This document shows, piece by piece, positions 1 to 13,955 of a stretch of 64,000 nt of DNA. This DNA is from Stereum hirsutum FP-91666 SS1 (Eukaryota; Basidiomycota; Agaricomycetes; Russulales; Stereaceae), in assembly GCF_000264905.1 (NCBI RefSeq), contig NW_006763137.1:360237-424236 (forward strand), in the 5' to 3' direction. Within the stretch, counting starts at the first letter, position 1; each line of letters opens with the position of its first letter. The position numbers were made by a program, and so were the translations under genes. The notes under the pieces are model-generated. The model saw nothing but the letters and a program-made list of their open reading frames with translations, did no database searches and had not been told where the DNA came from.

Positions 1-2230
1 CCTCGCCTCATGCATGTGCCGTCTACATGACAGATGGACTGCAGACGGTCCACGAACGACCACGCCATAGAGAGCTCCTGAGATAAATCTACCCGTGCTT
101 GACGTGCGGAATAGACTTGTGATGCTTCAAGATCGTGCCCCAATCGGAGGCAAGCGTGCATTATGCGTGAGCGAGGCAGATCATGGCGAAGGATGGGTAT
201 GAGCTCTGGACAAGCCAAAAGCAGTGTGCACAGGTCCTTTAAAATGCAAATGATTGCCCCTATTCAAAGAGGAAATCAATGTGATCATGATTTTGGACAA
301 GAGTGAGACTCAACTCACCAAGTGCAAGGGGTTTACAGGAGGCTTGAGAAAGAATGCTCTCAATACCATCGAAGAGTCTACCTTTCCGGCAAATTCTGAT
401 GAACGAATCGCGGTGCCCTGTCCATCCTTCAACCAGTTTCCGAACAATGGTGTACACGAGCATTGTGATCGGTACCGTGAAAGCGTTATTCTCACATGTT
501 TCTGATGATGCCACCTTGTCGGGCTCTCTAAGGGCAAGGAATAGACCGTCAAAAAGCTCTTGACTTCGGCATATCGCTCGAATGAATGCATCATCAGCAT
601 CAGATCTGCCCCACTGTGACTCTCCGCAAAGACTTGCGAGGATTACACTGACATCACAAAGACCCTGCGCGTCCAGTGTCGGCATGCGCCTCTCGAACTC
701 TTGTATGAATCTTCGTGGAGAGCCACCCGGAAATCCACGAGTGAACGAGATGATGAGGTGTTGTGGGGTGAGATGGATCTCCCTGTACTGTACTTTTTCG
801 CGCACAAGTTCGTGTCCCGTGTCCCATGGGTGCCGCGAACGAACTTGTGCCACGGGACAGTCCCACCCCATTGACGTGCACTGAACTTGTAAATGGGACA
901 TACCAAAATTTGACGAAAACTTGACAAATATTTGAGAATATATTTTAGGGTCCTAAATTGACCTCAGGAAGGCCCCCAAGACACAATTTGGGCCAGATTT
1001 TGCTACTAGGTGAGCTCCCCCATCCAAATGCAGAGCATAAGTGGCTGTTGAGCGGTCATGAAAGGTCGTATCCCTGAAAAAGCGTCCATGTTCACGAACA
1101 TCGTCCCTTATCCCGATCTGCGTGCGAACCGGGACACGAATGGATTATGTCAGCTCGGCAACGGCCGAGGGGCGGTGGCGCGAACTTGTGCGCGAAAAAG
1201 TACAGTACTCCACAAGCCCGTGTTCTGAACCGGCCATAAAAATAGTACGAGGCCAAAAAGATGCGGATATGGCAGTCGAGCATGTGAGGAAATCCTTCGA
1301 CTCGGTTGAGTGCAGCCACATACGTGTCAGGACTGACACAGTGAAATCCTTTGGCGAGTCCAGGATGCTATGGAAGGTCATAGTAAGAATAGTGGTGTCT
1401 CTGCCGTTGAGAATATAGTACCCACGCAAGTATGGATGGGTCTAAGTAAAGCATATATATGAGGAATGTCCCTGTGCAGTATCGTTCGTCGACATGGTGA
1501 CTCCCAGCGTTTAAACTGTTCCCAGGGTTCAACCACAACTAATAGCCCCGAAGGATCAGATCGAGTGATGAATTGGCAGTACGAAAAGAACCACAAGGAC
1601 TTACCACTGACATCATCTTGCTCCAATTCTCCTTAACCTCTAGCAAGAACCGTTGTCGGGCAGGACCTACGAGGTGACCGGATTGGGCATAGAAAGCTGC
1701 CGTTCGTAGCAGTGAGATACTAGCGAACCACGACGCAGGTGACTACAGATTGGATCGTTACATATTGGCGACAGTTCAGGGGAGCCTCCGGAGCTGAACA
1801 CTCACCTCTGCCTCCAGTCCTGCACGCTTCTCCTCTTCTGAGAAGATTTTGACATGCAATAGCGTAAAGTCACATATCGCCTTCACTATCCCTTCATTTA
1901 TCAGGCCTTCCCAGACAATGGAGTCCCACTCGTCCATGAGGTCAAATAACGCATCAATAACTGTATCGAGGTCCTGGAAAAATATAATCTTTAGTGCAAG
2001 CACATTCATATGAACACATGGAAAATGAAATTACTCTAAAGGCATCATCTCCCCATCGGTTCGGTGTTTCTGCGGTGAGCAGGCTAACGACACGCCTGGG
2101 GTTGGTCCTCGCAATTCTTTGCCATTTTAAACTGTTCAATGGTATCTCTTCTGTAAACATCCTCGATCGGAGGCAATCTGTTTGCAAGTCATAAGCTTCA
2201 ATCTACGAACGCGACAGGTGAATGATAGTG
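1..2230 (-). pseudogene. Interrupted helical-repeat gene, possibly of the fungal MYND-protein type
   Basis: I see three or more minus-strand exons that read as one helical protein: about 2187-2040 (motifs SLKWQRIARTNPRRVV and AETPNRWGDDAF), about 1974-1806 (DLDTVIDALFDLMDEWDSIV), and a long one from about 1378 to 319. After a 59-nt intron (260-318) the frame continues from 259 to the window edge (motifs DLCTLLLACPELIPIL and ICHVDGTC). The long exon is split by a 418-bp inverted-repeat element at 788-1205. The element plus one TA is 420 bp, so the host frame is identical on both sides, but the inserted DNA carries a stop at 1145-1147. The style resembles basidiomycete proteins that end in a MYND zinc finger; that is a weak family call, because the zinc finger would lie outside the window. 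Further 5' exons may lie beyond the element at 2240-4268. Confidence 0.6.
786..1207. mobile_element. Non-autonomous TA-flanked inverted-repeat element (MITE)
   Basis: Perfect 25-bp terminal inverted repeats lie at 788-812 (beginning CTGTACTTTTTCGCG) and 1181-1205. Each is bordered by a TA (786-787 and 1206-1207), the target duplication expected of Tc1/mariner-type transposition. A subterminal inverted repeat (TTCGTGTCCCG at 810-820 and its complement at 1130-1140) adds to the fold-back structure. The 418-bp interior has no substantial ORF, so the element must have been moved by a transposase encoded elsewhere. It sits inside an exon of the minus-strand gene. No second copy is visible in this window. 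Confidence 0.85.
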
Positions 2231-2239
2231 TCAAACAAC

Positions 2240-4268
2240 AATAGAGGTGTGGCTCGAATTTCGGATCATGGACTTCGAGGAGTATCGGCGCTCACTGCCA
2301 GCCTGGTTCCACATCGGCCCAGACAGGAAAATGAAGCACCACACAAACACAAAGGTTGCGAAGTGCCTGCGGGAGAACCACGGGGTAAATACAGTAGGAG
2401 ACCTCGAGGACTTCGGAATCAGCAGAGAAAACGAAGAGCACAAGACCAAGCGATACCCGAACTCGACCAAAATAAGACCGTGCGGTTGTGCGGACTGCGA
2501 AGCAGATAGACGCCGAGGCTGTACCGACCCACACAAGTGCTTACGACGCGCTAAAATAATCCTGGCCCACATCCTACCAAAGTGGCACCCGCAGACACAA
2601 GGGAATGACGATACCCTAGACCTGTCTAAGGAGGATGTCGAAGCAAACGAGACGGCTAGAGCGAACAAGCAACCGGTCACGTTCAACCCTGACGTACACT
2701 GCCAGGGAAACCTATCACAAGGAGTCCGAGTCTTTGGAGACCCAAACGCGAAGATCAACTACCCACCTTTCAGACAGCGAGGAAACCTGGACGAACAGGA
2801 CGAAATCACCGTATACACGGACGGATCCTGCCTGAACAACGGCGACGACAACGCCAGAGCCGGAAGCGGAATATGGTTCGGACCTGATGATGAACGCAAC
2901 AAGTCGCTCCGCGTACCCTCGGCGATGCCGCAGACAAATCAAACCGGAGAGGTCCTAGCTATATGGTACATAGCGACCACCGCACCCCTATCGGCCCCGC
3001 TGCATATAAAGTCGGACTCACTCTACGCCATTGACGGACTCACGAAGCACTTGTCAGCCTGGGAGGACAAGGGATGGATCGGAGTCTCCAACTCTGAGCT
3101 TTTCAGGGCAACGGCTGCAGCCCTCAGACGTCGGGGCGGCAAAACCACCTTCCAATGGGTGAAAGGGCATAGCGGGATTGCTGGCAATGAAGGCGCTGAC
3201 CGCCTCGCCAGGGCGGGCGCCGAGTCTGAAGTAGACCCGAATCTAAAAATCCGCATCCCGCCACGCTTCAACCTGACGGGAGCAAAGCTGACCACCGCGA
3301 CCCAAGCAATCTTGACCGAGGAAGTTAAACGTCGATACAAGAAACCCCAGAGGACGGCCACGACCGTAAACCTCGATATCGGGAGGTGGGCTGCACACGA
3401 CCACCTACATGCTGGCCTCCCAACAGATGCCAGAATATTCAAATCCATTAGAAGCAAGAACCTGACAAAGAAGGAAAGGATATTTTTGTACCGTACCTTG
3501 CACAACGGTTATAAAATCGGGAAATACTGGGACAACATCCCCGAATATGAACAGCGTGGGCGCTGCTCCATATGCGACGGCGAAGAGGAGTCCATGCGCC
3601 ATATCCTGGAGGAATGCCAAGCCCCAGAACGAGAAAGAATATGGAGCCTAGCGAGGGAGCTCTGCGAGCAGAAAGGGATAGCTTGGCCCCAGATGACGAT
3701 CGGCACAATCCTGACTAGCGGCCTAGCAAACTTCAAGACTGAACGAGGTAAACGCCGTCCCGGGGCAAACCGTTTCTTCCAGATCCTAGTAACGAGCTCG
3801 GCGCACCTGATATGGGTGCTGCGATGCGAACGGAGGATCACCAGAGAGGACGGCGACAACTTCTCCGAGCAAGAAGTCCACGACAGATGGGTAGCACGTA
3901 TAAACGCTCGTCTGGACTTAGATAGAGTAGCTACGAACAAGACACGCTTCGGGAAGAAAGCGCTACGACCAAGTGTCGTCCTCCAGACATGGGGCGGCAC
4001 ACTCTTGAACGAGGAAAATCTGCCGGAGGACTGGCTCCGGCAGTCTGGGGTTTTAGTGGGTATACCTTCCTGGCGACCAGGGAGGAACCGTTGATGACGG
4101 GCAAGTCCCACACTGCCTGCGACTAGCAGGCGTGCAATTAGCATTTCCTCAGGGTGATATTAGGTAAGTCAGCAGGGTGCGAACCCCTGCCTAACAGCAT
4201 ATGAAGCCTCGTCGGGCTGGCTTAGGCGGCTGCGCGAGGTGGAGCTTCAAACCAAAAAAAAAAAAAAA
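2240..4268 (+). mobile_element. 5'-truncated non-LTR-type element with RNase H ORF and poly(A) tail
   Basis: The element consists of a long RNase H ORF, a short 3' untranslated region and a run of 15 A at 4254-4268, which is the signature of a retrotransposed transcript. No reverse transcriptase domain is present upstream, so the copy looks 5'-truncated; the left boundary near 2240 is approximate. A short GTTTG occurs at both flanks on the minus strand and is a weak target-duplication candidate. A close homologue starts near 63235, showing that this is a repeat family in the genome. Confidence 0.65.
2268..4094 (+). CDS. RNase H domain protein of a retroelement
   Basis: The frame is open from 2247 and the first ATG is at 2268, giving about 608 residues. 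An N-terminal Cys-rich segment (CGCADCEADRRRGC, then HKC) looks metal-binding. A type-1 RNase H domain follows with its acidic residues in place: YTDGSCLNNG, GEVLAIW, KSDSLYAI and VKGHSGIAGNEGADRLARAG. The C-terminal third has a CSIC...MRHILEEC zinc-binding-like motif, as in the tails of LINE-type polyproteins. No reverse transcriptase or endonuclease motif is visible. The frame has no internal stop, so the copy is young or still under selection. It would degrade RNA in RNA/DNA hybrids; whether it is expressed here is unknown. Confidence 0.75.
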   Translation: MDFEEYRRSLPAWFHIGPDRKMKHHTNTKVAKCLRENHGVNTVGDLEDFGISRENEEHKTKRYPNSTKIRPCGCADCEADRRRGCTDPHKCLRRAKIILAHILPKWHPQTQGNDDTLDLSKEDVEANETARANKQPVTFNPDVHCQGNLSQGVRVFGDPNAKINYPPFRQRGNLDEQDEITVYTDGSCLNNGDDNARAGSGIWFGPDDERNKSLRVPSAMPQTNQTGEVLAIWYIATTAPLSAPLHIKSDSLYAIDGLTKHLSAWEDKGWIGVSNSELFRATAAALRRRGGKTTFQWVKGHSGIAGNEGADRLARAGAESEVDPNLKIRIPPRFNLTGAKLTTATQAILTEEVKRRYKKPQRTATTVNLDIGRWAAHDHLHAGLPTDARIFKSIRSKNLTKKERIFLYRTLHNGYKIGKYWDNIPEYEQRGRCSICDGEEESMRHILEECQAPERERIWSLARELCEQKGIAWPQMTIGTILTSGLANFKTERGKRRPGANRFFQILVTSSAHLIWVLRCERRITREDGDNFSEQEVHDRWVARINARLDLDRVATNKTRFGKKALRPSVVLQTWGGTLLNEENLPEDWLRQSGVLVGIPSWRPGRNR

Positions 4269-4283
4269 CAAACCTGATCTCAC

Positions 4284-4987
4284 GCCGACAATTCTTCAAG
4301 ACCGTCCAATGACCCAATAATGGAAGCTGAATGAACGGCGGCCTACTCGATCGGTTGTGCTAGTAGACGATGGGCAGTATCGCTCAGCTATAGCGGCTGC
4401 CAAGCTGAAGAGCGCTCAAACTTCAGCTTCACGTGACGGTGGCTCGGGTGAGCCGACGCAATTGTTTGGCCTTGTTAGGATCATAAGTCTCGTCGTCTTC
4501 CTTTGTCCTTCGAGCTGCCTCTTTTCCACGCCGCCACTGAGCCACTTCCTGCCACTTCTCTCTCTCGATTTTGCCTTGGTATCCGCCACTCTAGTGTTGA
4601 AGACGTGTAAAATTATTTTTTTCGGCTTCATCGCAGGCAGACTGATACTTGTCTGGGACTCTGCTAGCAAGTGCCAAGGCAGTCACGTTGACACAAATTG
4701 GCAGCATGTTCTCCGGGACGGTTGAACAAGACAGGAGTGAAGCTTCGAGGTCGTCGGCATGGAAGGCTATGCATTGATTGACCTTGACGGGAACACCATA
4801 TCGGGATCATTAGTATTTCTCTGGTCAGGTTGTTGCAGTTGTGGGGTTCCCATCATACGGCGATTACGGTTTATCATCTGGCACCGTCACGTCAACGGCA
4901 CTCTTTGCGTATATAAATGCGTACAATCATCTATACAGTACAGAGATAAATCATATTGGGGTGAAAATAAACGACTGGACGGTTGTA
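4284..4987. other. Region without a confident gene
   Basis: On the minus strand a possible exon ends at a GTGAGATC donor at 4283 (motif LLGHWTVLKNC just before it), and may be an upstream exon of the interrupted gene at the left edge. A lysine/arginine-rich open stretch (motif EAARRTKEDDETYDPNKAKQ) lies near 4440-4580 on the same strand. Neither can be joined into a convincing model. Plus-strand ORFs here are not codon-like. Confidence 0.35.
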
Positions 4988-5728
4988 TCAGGCCGTACAC
5001 CGCATTCGTTGCGAAGAAACCGACGGTAACCCTGTGCCCTCCTCCATTATCAGAGCAAATACCAGGGTCGTCTCAGCCTCAGGCTCGACATCGGTCACAT
5101 CATATGCCCACACTTCCTCTCCTCTGCCATCCTTGTTCGCACGAGTTCTATAATCCTCGGAGATCGCCTCGCTGAGCACTTCCAACTTAACCTTTTTTCA
5201 AGTCGTCCGAAGTGGCATCCGAGCTCCGTTCTCCCAATCCAAGAGACACCCTGGTACTCCCCTCCGCTCCATGTCCGACGCTTCCCTCCACGCGACGAGC
5301 GATGAGAAGGACACCAAGAATCTTCCTCATTGACACAGGGGGCAACTCTTGTTCGGGGCCTAACCACTCTGGAGCTCTCCTCCTACCGTCCGTATCTGTG
5401 GGGTTCAATACACATCGGAAGGGCCTGTATCTCTGTGCGTCGCCCTCCGGTGTAGGAAGCAGAATGAAGATGTCGCTTTCGATGTTCTTGCGCATGAATG
5501 CGGGAGTGCTGAGGTATTCTTCTTCGGATACGGTGGGAGGCATGCCTTGAATTACGATGGCGTAAACGAGAAGTACAGTACCGCCGGTTGTCATTCCAGC
5601 GGATTGAGGCTCGGTCAAAATGAAGATACCAATGTCGGTTCTCTCTTCGGGGTGCAATGCTGATGGGCATACTGGTCAGTGCTCAGGAAAAGAAAGAGGT
5701 TTCAGTGGCGCGTACATGTTCTATTCAT
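4988..5728 (-). pseudogene. Hypothetical protein gene with a one-base frameshift
   Basis: The proposed start is the ATG at 5728 (M-N-R-T). A 50-nt intron (5664-5713) with a CTGAC branch site leads into an exon of about 150 codons with motifs GMPPTVSEEEYLSTP, ESDIFILLPTPEGD and LPPVSMRKILGVLLIAR. The frame is lost at a run of six T (5193-5198; A on the coding strand). If the run were five, the frame would continue as K-K-V-K-L-E-V-L-S-E-A-I-S-E-D-Y to the stop at 4988. I do not recognise the family; it looks like an agaricomycete-specific protein. Sequencing error and true pseudogenisation cannot be told apart here. Confidence 0.5.
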
Positions 5729-8700
5729 CGAGGGCTCTGAGTGATGGTCAGTTAAGATCAATGCGGAGATAGATGGAAGACAGTTGAGGATCAGGATGCT
5801 CCGACACGGGGGCCTTTTGGGCCTTGATAGTCTCCGGAACGGAAATGAGTGGCGCGCTGACCTGTGGTCAATGCATCGCATAAATATCAACCGGTGGAAC
5901 TGGGCACGTTGAACAATCAGTCACGATTGTTCAGTTCCGAGACTGGAACAAAAGAGAACAAGAGCAGATTGCCATCCTGGCGATGGCAATGGAGGGCCTT
6001 TGAACCTGGCTATGTGACGCCGTCCGTTTTATGAGCGCTGGTCACTTCCAGTTTTCAAGCTCAAGTGCCGATGTACGCCGATTGTGAGAATGGATATTGT
6101 GAAGCGGATCGTTAGGTTTTTCTGCGCATCGCAGGATATAACGTAGCAATTTCACTCGAACGAGAGACAAGGTAGGAACTAATGTCGAACGGGAGGTAAT
6201 GTGAGCATCTAGGTGGTAGGACTGATGAAAAGCGGAGAGAAGAGGAAAAAACGAATACGGTCAAACAACCACGTATTGTGCGAGCAGCCTATGTAGACTG
6301 GAGATGAAAGGGCACGTGGGTATAAGCCTCAAGCTTCAAGTATGACCAGGTGGCTCAATAGCGGTGTCCTATATACAGCGCAGCGTCACGTTGGCCCCTC
6401 ACACCACTGGTCGTGCTGGACCTACCACTGGCCAAGAACTACGGCCGCCCGAGTCCGATTCCCAAGGAAAGCTGGTGTCCTCAGCAAAGCACCAAGTAAT
6501 TGAAGGGACGTCGCGAAGAGAACGAAGATGATCAAGAGGTTGATACGCAGTGCAACGCCGAGGAACTTGGGATCGCAGGCGCTGGCGAGCAAGTCCACGT
6601 CCGGAAACAGCGCGAGCGCGACGAAGACATGGTAGCGATCAAGTTGAGGTGCAGTACATGCATACTGCGGGCTCCTCACCATTATATGAGCAAATCAAGA
6701 TGAAGCAGCGAGCAGTCAAAACGCAATACGCAAAAACGCCTCGCTCGTCATCGTGTCTAGCACATCCCCTTGGAGGAACCCATCTACCTTCCTTCCACAG
6801 CAGAGTCCCACAAAGACTGAGCAAAGCTGTCCAGCGTTCAGCTTTCGTGAGATGGATGACAAGAGATGGGGCCAAGCGCCGTTGCATGACCCACATAGCA
6901 CTTTTAGGCGTGCACGGGTCAGGAGGGAACAGGAAGTCCAAGAGACTTGGAAGGCGAAGGCGGGTGGAAGCCGGCTCGGAAGTGACGCGTTTGAACCGCG
7001 CCGAGGAGAACAATGATGTCCAAGACGGCGTACGCGACAATATCAAGAGTTTCTGATATTGACCATGACAGAAGTATCGGCTCCACAAGATATAGATGGT
7101 TTGCCATGTATGGTTCCGAAGCCGAAGATAGGTCGGGGGTCGCCCGTGAGTAGCGAAAGCGAGACAAACGCACCAATGAGTACGTTCTCGCGCCTAGATC
7201 AAGACATAGCCAAAATTTCGATCAACATAGTTCACGGAATGAGGTATTTGTTGAGTCGTCGATACGTAGTGCTCGTCCTTCATGCATCATGGTCCAAACA
7301 TGAGAGTTGAGACTGAGGGAGAGACCGAGGCCGTGGCCCCTAACTCAGGTTCAATCTCCGCCTGAAGCGATCAACCTTCGCCCTCCTTCATGTTCGCCAC
7401 ACTCTTTCACGCCCCTTTCCCCTGGTCCCTCATCTCTTTCTTCCTCCTTGCCTTCTAGTGAGGATTATTAGGACGTTATAAAGTTATAACGAAAATTTAC
7501 TTGAACGAGCTCTTTGGACCTTGTGATGGCGCCCAGATGAGAAGCGCCTCATCAACCGTTTGAGTCAAACGGTCAGTGTGAGTCGCCACCGCCACTTCCC
7601 CCGCTTTTTATTCTCAGGTATGAGGTAGCACAACAAGGCACCGTCAGATTTTCAACAGAGATATAAGCTGATGACAATCCAACCTATTCCAAACCGGTGG
7701 TGGAAGTCATATCAGGTCGTGCTGTCTTTTTCCGCGCACCGAGGTTCAAACGTCCAAGCTTTTTTTGACGTTTAACGTGCATCTAGCACTACTGTATGGT
7801 GAAAGGTCAGTTCTCACGACATTTGTTCTTCATTTCTATGACAGATTACAGCAGGTCATCCATGGTACACGATATATGCGCGTGTATTTGGCTGCATTGG
7901 TATATATGCATATATGCACTTGGAAGACCTCCGCCCAGGGCGTAATTATCCATCCTATCAAGTTTCCCGGAACACACCATTTATACAACCTCCATGAATC
8001 ATTTCGTTCAAACATGGCGTCTTCCCACTGACTCTATATAGGTGAATAATTCAGGCCTATACTCATTTGGGAATTAACCAGAGAGGACGTCCCCGAGCCC
8101 ATGGACCGGACCCTTCGATGCTTTTATTTACCCAGAAACAACTTTTGGGCCCTCGTGGTAGATGCTTCACTTTATTCAGACACCCGTCTCCAGGACTGCC
8201 GTCCCTTGGTAGCATCCCCTACGCGATCCCAAGCTCTCTTTCTTGAAATCGTTCCACTCTCCGATGAATTGTGCTAGCTCCTGCTGGCTCCCAAGTGCAG
8301 GTCTCTGAGCCTCTTGTTCTTGGCAGTCTGCCACGAGTTCTCTCCTCCGACATACTGGGAGAAGCTTGGAATCGGGAAGCATCCTCCAATTGTTTCTTCC
8401 GAGAGCAACCTCACCAGGACGACAAAGTTCCCCGAGACATACTCGCGTCTGCTTATTAACCGATCCCGCTTTTATTTTTCTTTCTTCTCTTTTTTTTCAT
8501 GGTCGGGCTCTGAGATGTCGACAACATCTCAACGGTCAACTTTCTTTGATTTTCCCCACAGCGGGAGCAAAACATCAGATGTTTGTTCCGGTTTCGGATG
8601 TCGATTGTCTCGGGGCCGGCGGTAGACCGGCGGATGCTTACGCTCGTTTGGTGTTGTTTCGGTTTGGGTGAAACTGCAGCCTGGACCCCGAGTCTCCGAC

Positions 8701-9257
8701 GAGCGTGTGTGCAGGCCGGAGGAAAGTCTTGGAGCCCGGTGGTGCCAAGGATTTTGCAATGGTTTGCTCGGCGTCAGACTTTTTTGCAGCAGGAGTTGAC
8801 CGGAGGCTCTGTCCTTGGGTGGCTCATTATTTTTATTGAACGTCAACGTTGTCGAAGGTCAGCTCGCATAGCCTGGGAATGATCAACGCGGTAGTCATCC
8901 GTGCCGCGTCATGGCATGCTTGTTTCGGTGTGCCTCATCTAGCCGGCGTCGGTGGCTGTACGGCGCAGTCTGCCGGCCGGGGCCGGGTGAGACTTGGCGG
9001 AACTGACAGGTGTGGCGCCTGTCTCGCTCATCGTTGCATCGCACTCATCGTCTCATAAGCCATCGCTGCGCCCTCCGCAGTTCTCTTCCTCTCCTTTTCT
9101 TCCCCTCCCTTGCTCTCTCCTGTCCTCTCATCTTGTCCCCAATCAACTTCTTTGTACTTCACTCTTCAGCTTAGGATATATACTTCAATAGTCACCAGTT
9201 TACTGCGACCTAATCGACACAGACTCGACTCCACACACATCATCATCATCACCGCCG
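5729..9257. other. Gene-poor region with membrane-protein-like fragments
   Basis: No complete model is supported. Minus-strand open segments near 7176-7050 (SISETLDIVAYAVLDIIVLL) and 6640-6440 (DPKFLGVALRINLLIIFVLF) are strongly hydrophobic and could be exons of a multi-pass membrane protein, or remnants of two. A minus-strand tail at 8382-8176 (LAQFIGEWNDFKKESLGSR) may be a 3' exon of another gene. The arginine-rich plus ORF at 6550-7056 is the antisense of the hydrophobic frame. The last 250 bases are pyrimidine-rich and serve as the upstream region of the peptidase gene. Confidence 0.3.
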
Positions 9258-11215
9258 ATGAGGTTCTACCACTCCATACCCCTCGGCCTCGCCCTCTCCC
9301 TCACCGCAAGCGACGTAGCCCTCGCCCGTCCATCGACGTCAAACTCACAGGCCCGCAATGCACCAGAGCTCTCGAAGAAGTCGGTAGCAGGACATCGGAG
9401 GACGGCGGACCCGATACATATGCCACTCCGGCGTCGTGCTGCTGTGCAGCGGAACGCAACGGAGTGGGGAGATTGGGTCAAGGCGCAGAAGGCAAATTTG
9501 GAGGCGAAGTATTCGCCCCCGGGGAGTGCGCAACGGAAGAGAGCTAATGGGCAGAACTTGTGAGTTTACTTCACTTGGCGACTTGGCATGGAGGAGCGAT
9601 ATTTCCGCGTTCGTAACAAACCTTTCGATGTTTGATCATCATGGCCATACATCAAACGATGCTCGTCTCGCGGTCTCGATGAGCCGTTGCACATCGAGCC
9701 GAGCGTCATTCGACCATACTCCGCGTCCATCTTTTATATATCATGATACTGATTCATACCTGTCTTCGCTCGCTCCAGGCTAGTCAACCAGAACGCCGAC
9801 TCATCATACATCGGCTCAATAGCCATCGGTACTCCCGCTGTCGCCTACGACGTCATTCTCGATACTGGTTCCGCTGACCTCTGGCTCGCCGGCTCAACAT
9901 GTTCAACCGGCTGCTCACAGATTCAGACTTTCGACACTTCCTCGTCTTCGACGTTCAACAACCTTTCAACTTCGTTCAGCATCACGTACGGAAGCGGTGC
10001 CGCAGCCGGCGCACTGGGAAGTGATGTAGTTCAGATGGCAGGCTTTGAGGTATCAAGTCAGACGTTCGGTGCGTTCGATACCTCCTTCATGATTCATTCA
10101 TATGGGCAATTGCTGACCATGCTACACCAATAGCTGTCTGCGACGAAATCTCTTCCGGCTTGCTTTCCTCACCCGCATCCGGTCTGTTCGGCCTCGCCTG
10201 GCAATCCATCGCCTCCTCCGGCGCCACCCCCTTCTGGGAAGCTCTCTACGAATCCTCCGTCCTCGACTCCCCCCTCTTCGCCTTCCAACTGACCCGATAC
10301 CAAAACGACACCTCCGCAGAGGCCCTCGAACCCGGTGGAACCTTCACCCTCGGCGCGACGAACTCGTCGCTGTACACCGGCGATATCGAATACCAGAGCA
10401 TCCCGAGCAACGAGGTCGCGTATTGGACGCTTGCGATGACGGGCCTGAGCGTCGGGAGCACGAGTGTGGATCTTGGGAGTGGGAGCGAGACGTACGCGGC
10501 GATTGATACGGGGACGACGCTTGTGGGAGGTCCGACGGAGCAGATCGCGGCGTTGTTTGCTGGGATTGAGGGCAGTCAGGCCGGGACGGGGAGTTATGAG
10601 GGATATTATCTCTATCGTGCGTTTTTTCTCCGCTTCTCTGTGTCAGGCAGGGTACGGTTTTGCTGACTTTAGCTTTGTGCAGCTTGCGAGACGGAAGTGT
10701 CGGTGTCGCTCACGTTTGGCGGGTCATCGTGGAGCATCTCCCCGGCGGACTTCTTGCTCGCACAGGTCAGCGAATCGCAGTGCATCGGTGCCTTCTTCGA
10801 GTTCTCCAGTTCGAGCTCAGCTCCGAGCTGGATCGTCGGCGATACCTTCCTCGTAAGTCTTATCCCACCGCCCTCCAATACAACGACTCTCACTCAACGC
10901 TAATTGTTCCGTTTTCCTTTCCACGCACGCGCACAGAAAAACGTATACTCCGTCTTCCGCGCAAATCCCGCGTCCATCGGCTTCGCAAACCTTTCCTCAA
11001 CAGCCCTCGCAGCGAACGGCGACAACGACGCCTCCGCGCCCTCACCCACGATCGGCTCCGTGTCCGCGAGCATCACGGGCGGCACGTCGACGAATAGCAA
11101 TAACGGCAGTAGTAGCAATGCTGCGAGGGGACGGTTCGAGGCTGGGATGGGTATGGGTGTGGTGGGTGTTGTGGGGGCGGTCGTGTTGGGGGCGGTGGGG
11201 ACCGTTATGTTGTGA
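9258..11215 (+). CDS. Secreted pepsin-like aspartic peptidase (family A1), probably GPI-anchored
   Basis: There are five exons (9258-9559, 9779-10068, 10134-10616, 10683-10852, 10937-11215) encoding 507 residues. A signal peptide (MRFYHSIPLGLALSLTA) and a basic propeptide of about 90 residues precede the mature enzyme. Both catalytic aspartates are present: VILDTGSADLW (Asp about 129, codon 9861-9863) and AAIDTGTTLVGG (Asp about 322, codon 10505-10507). The A1 landmarks ITYGSGAAAG, GLFGLAW and PSWIVGDTFL are also visible. The C-terminus is Ser/Asn/Gly-rich and ends in a hydrophobic segment (VVGVVGAVVLGAVGTVML), consistent with a GPI-anchor signal or membrane tail as in yapsin-like enzymes. 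The first intron (219 nt) is long for this window. The likely role is extracellular or cell-wall proteolysis. Confidence 0.93.

Positions 11216-13955
<2,740 letters not shown>

Noticed and set aside
3509..4144. 211-codon minus-strand ORF
   Set aside because: Antisense of the RNase H element frame, which has recognisable domains.
6550..7056. 168-codon plus-strand ORF
   Set aside because: Arg-rich and without motif; it mirrors hydrophobic minus-strand frames and lacks codon-like character.
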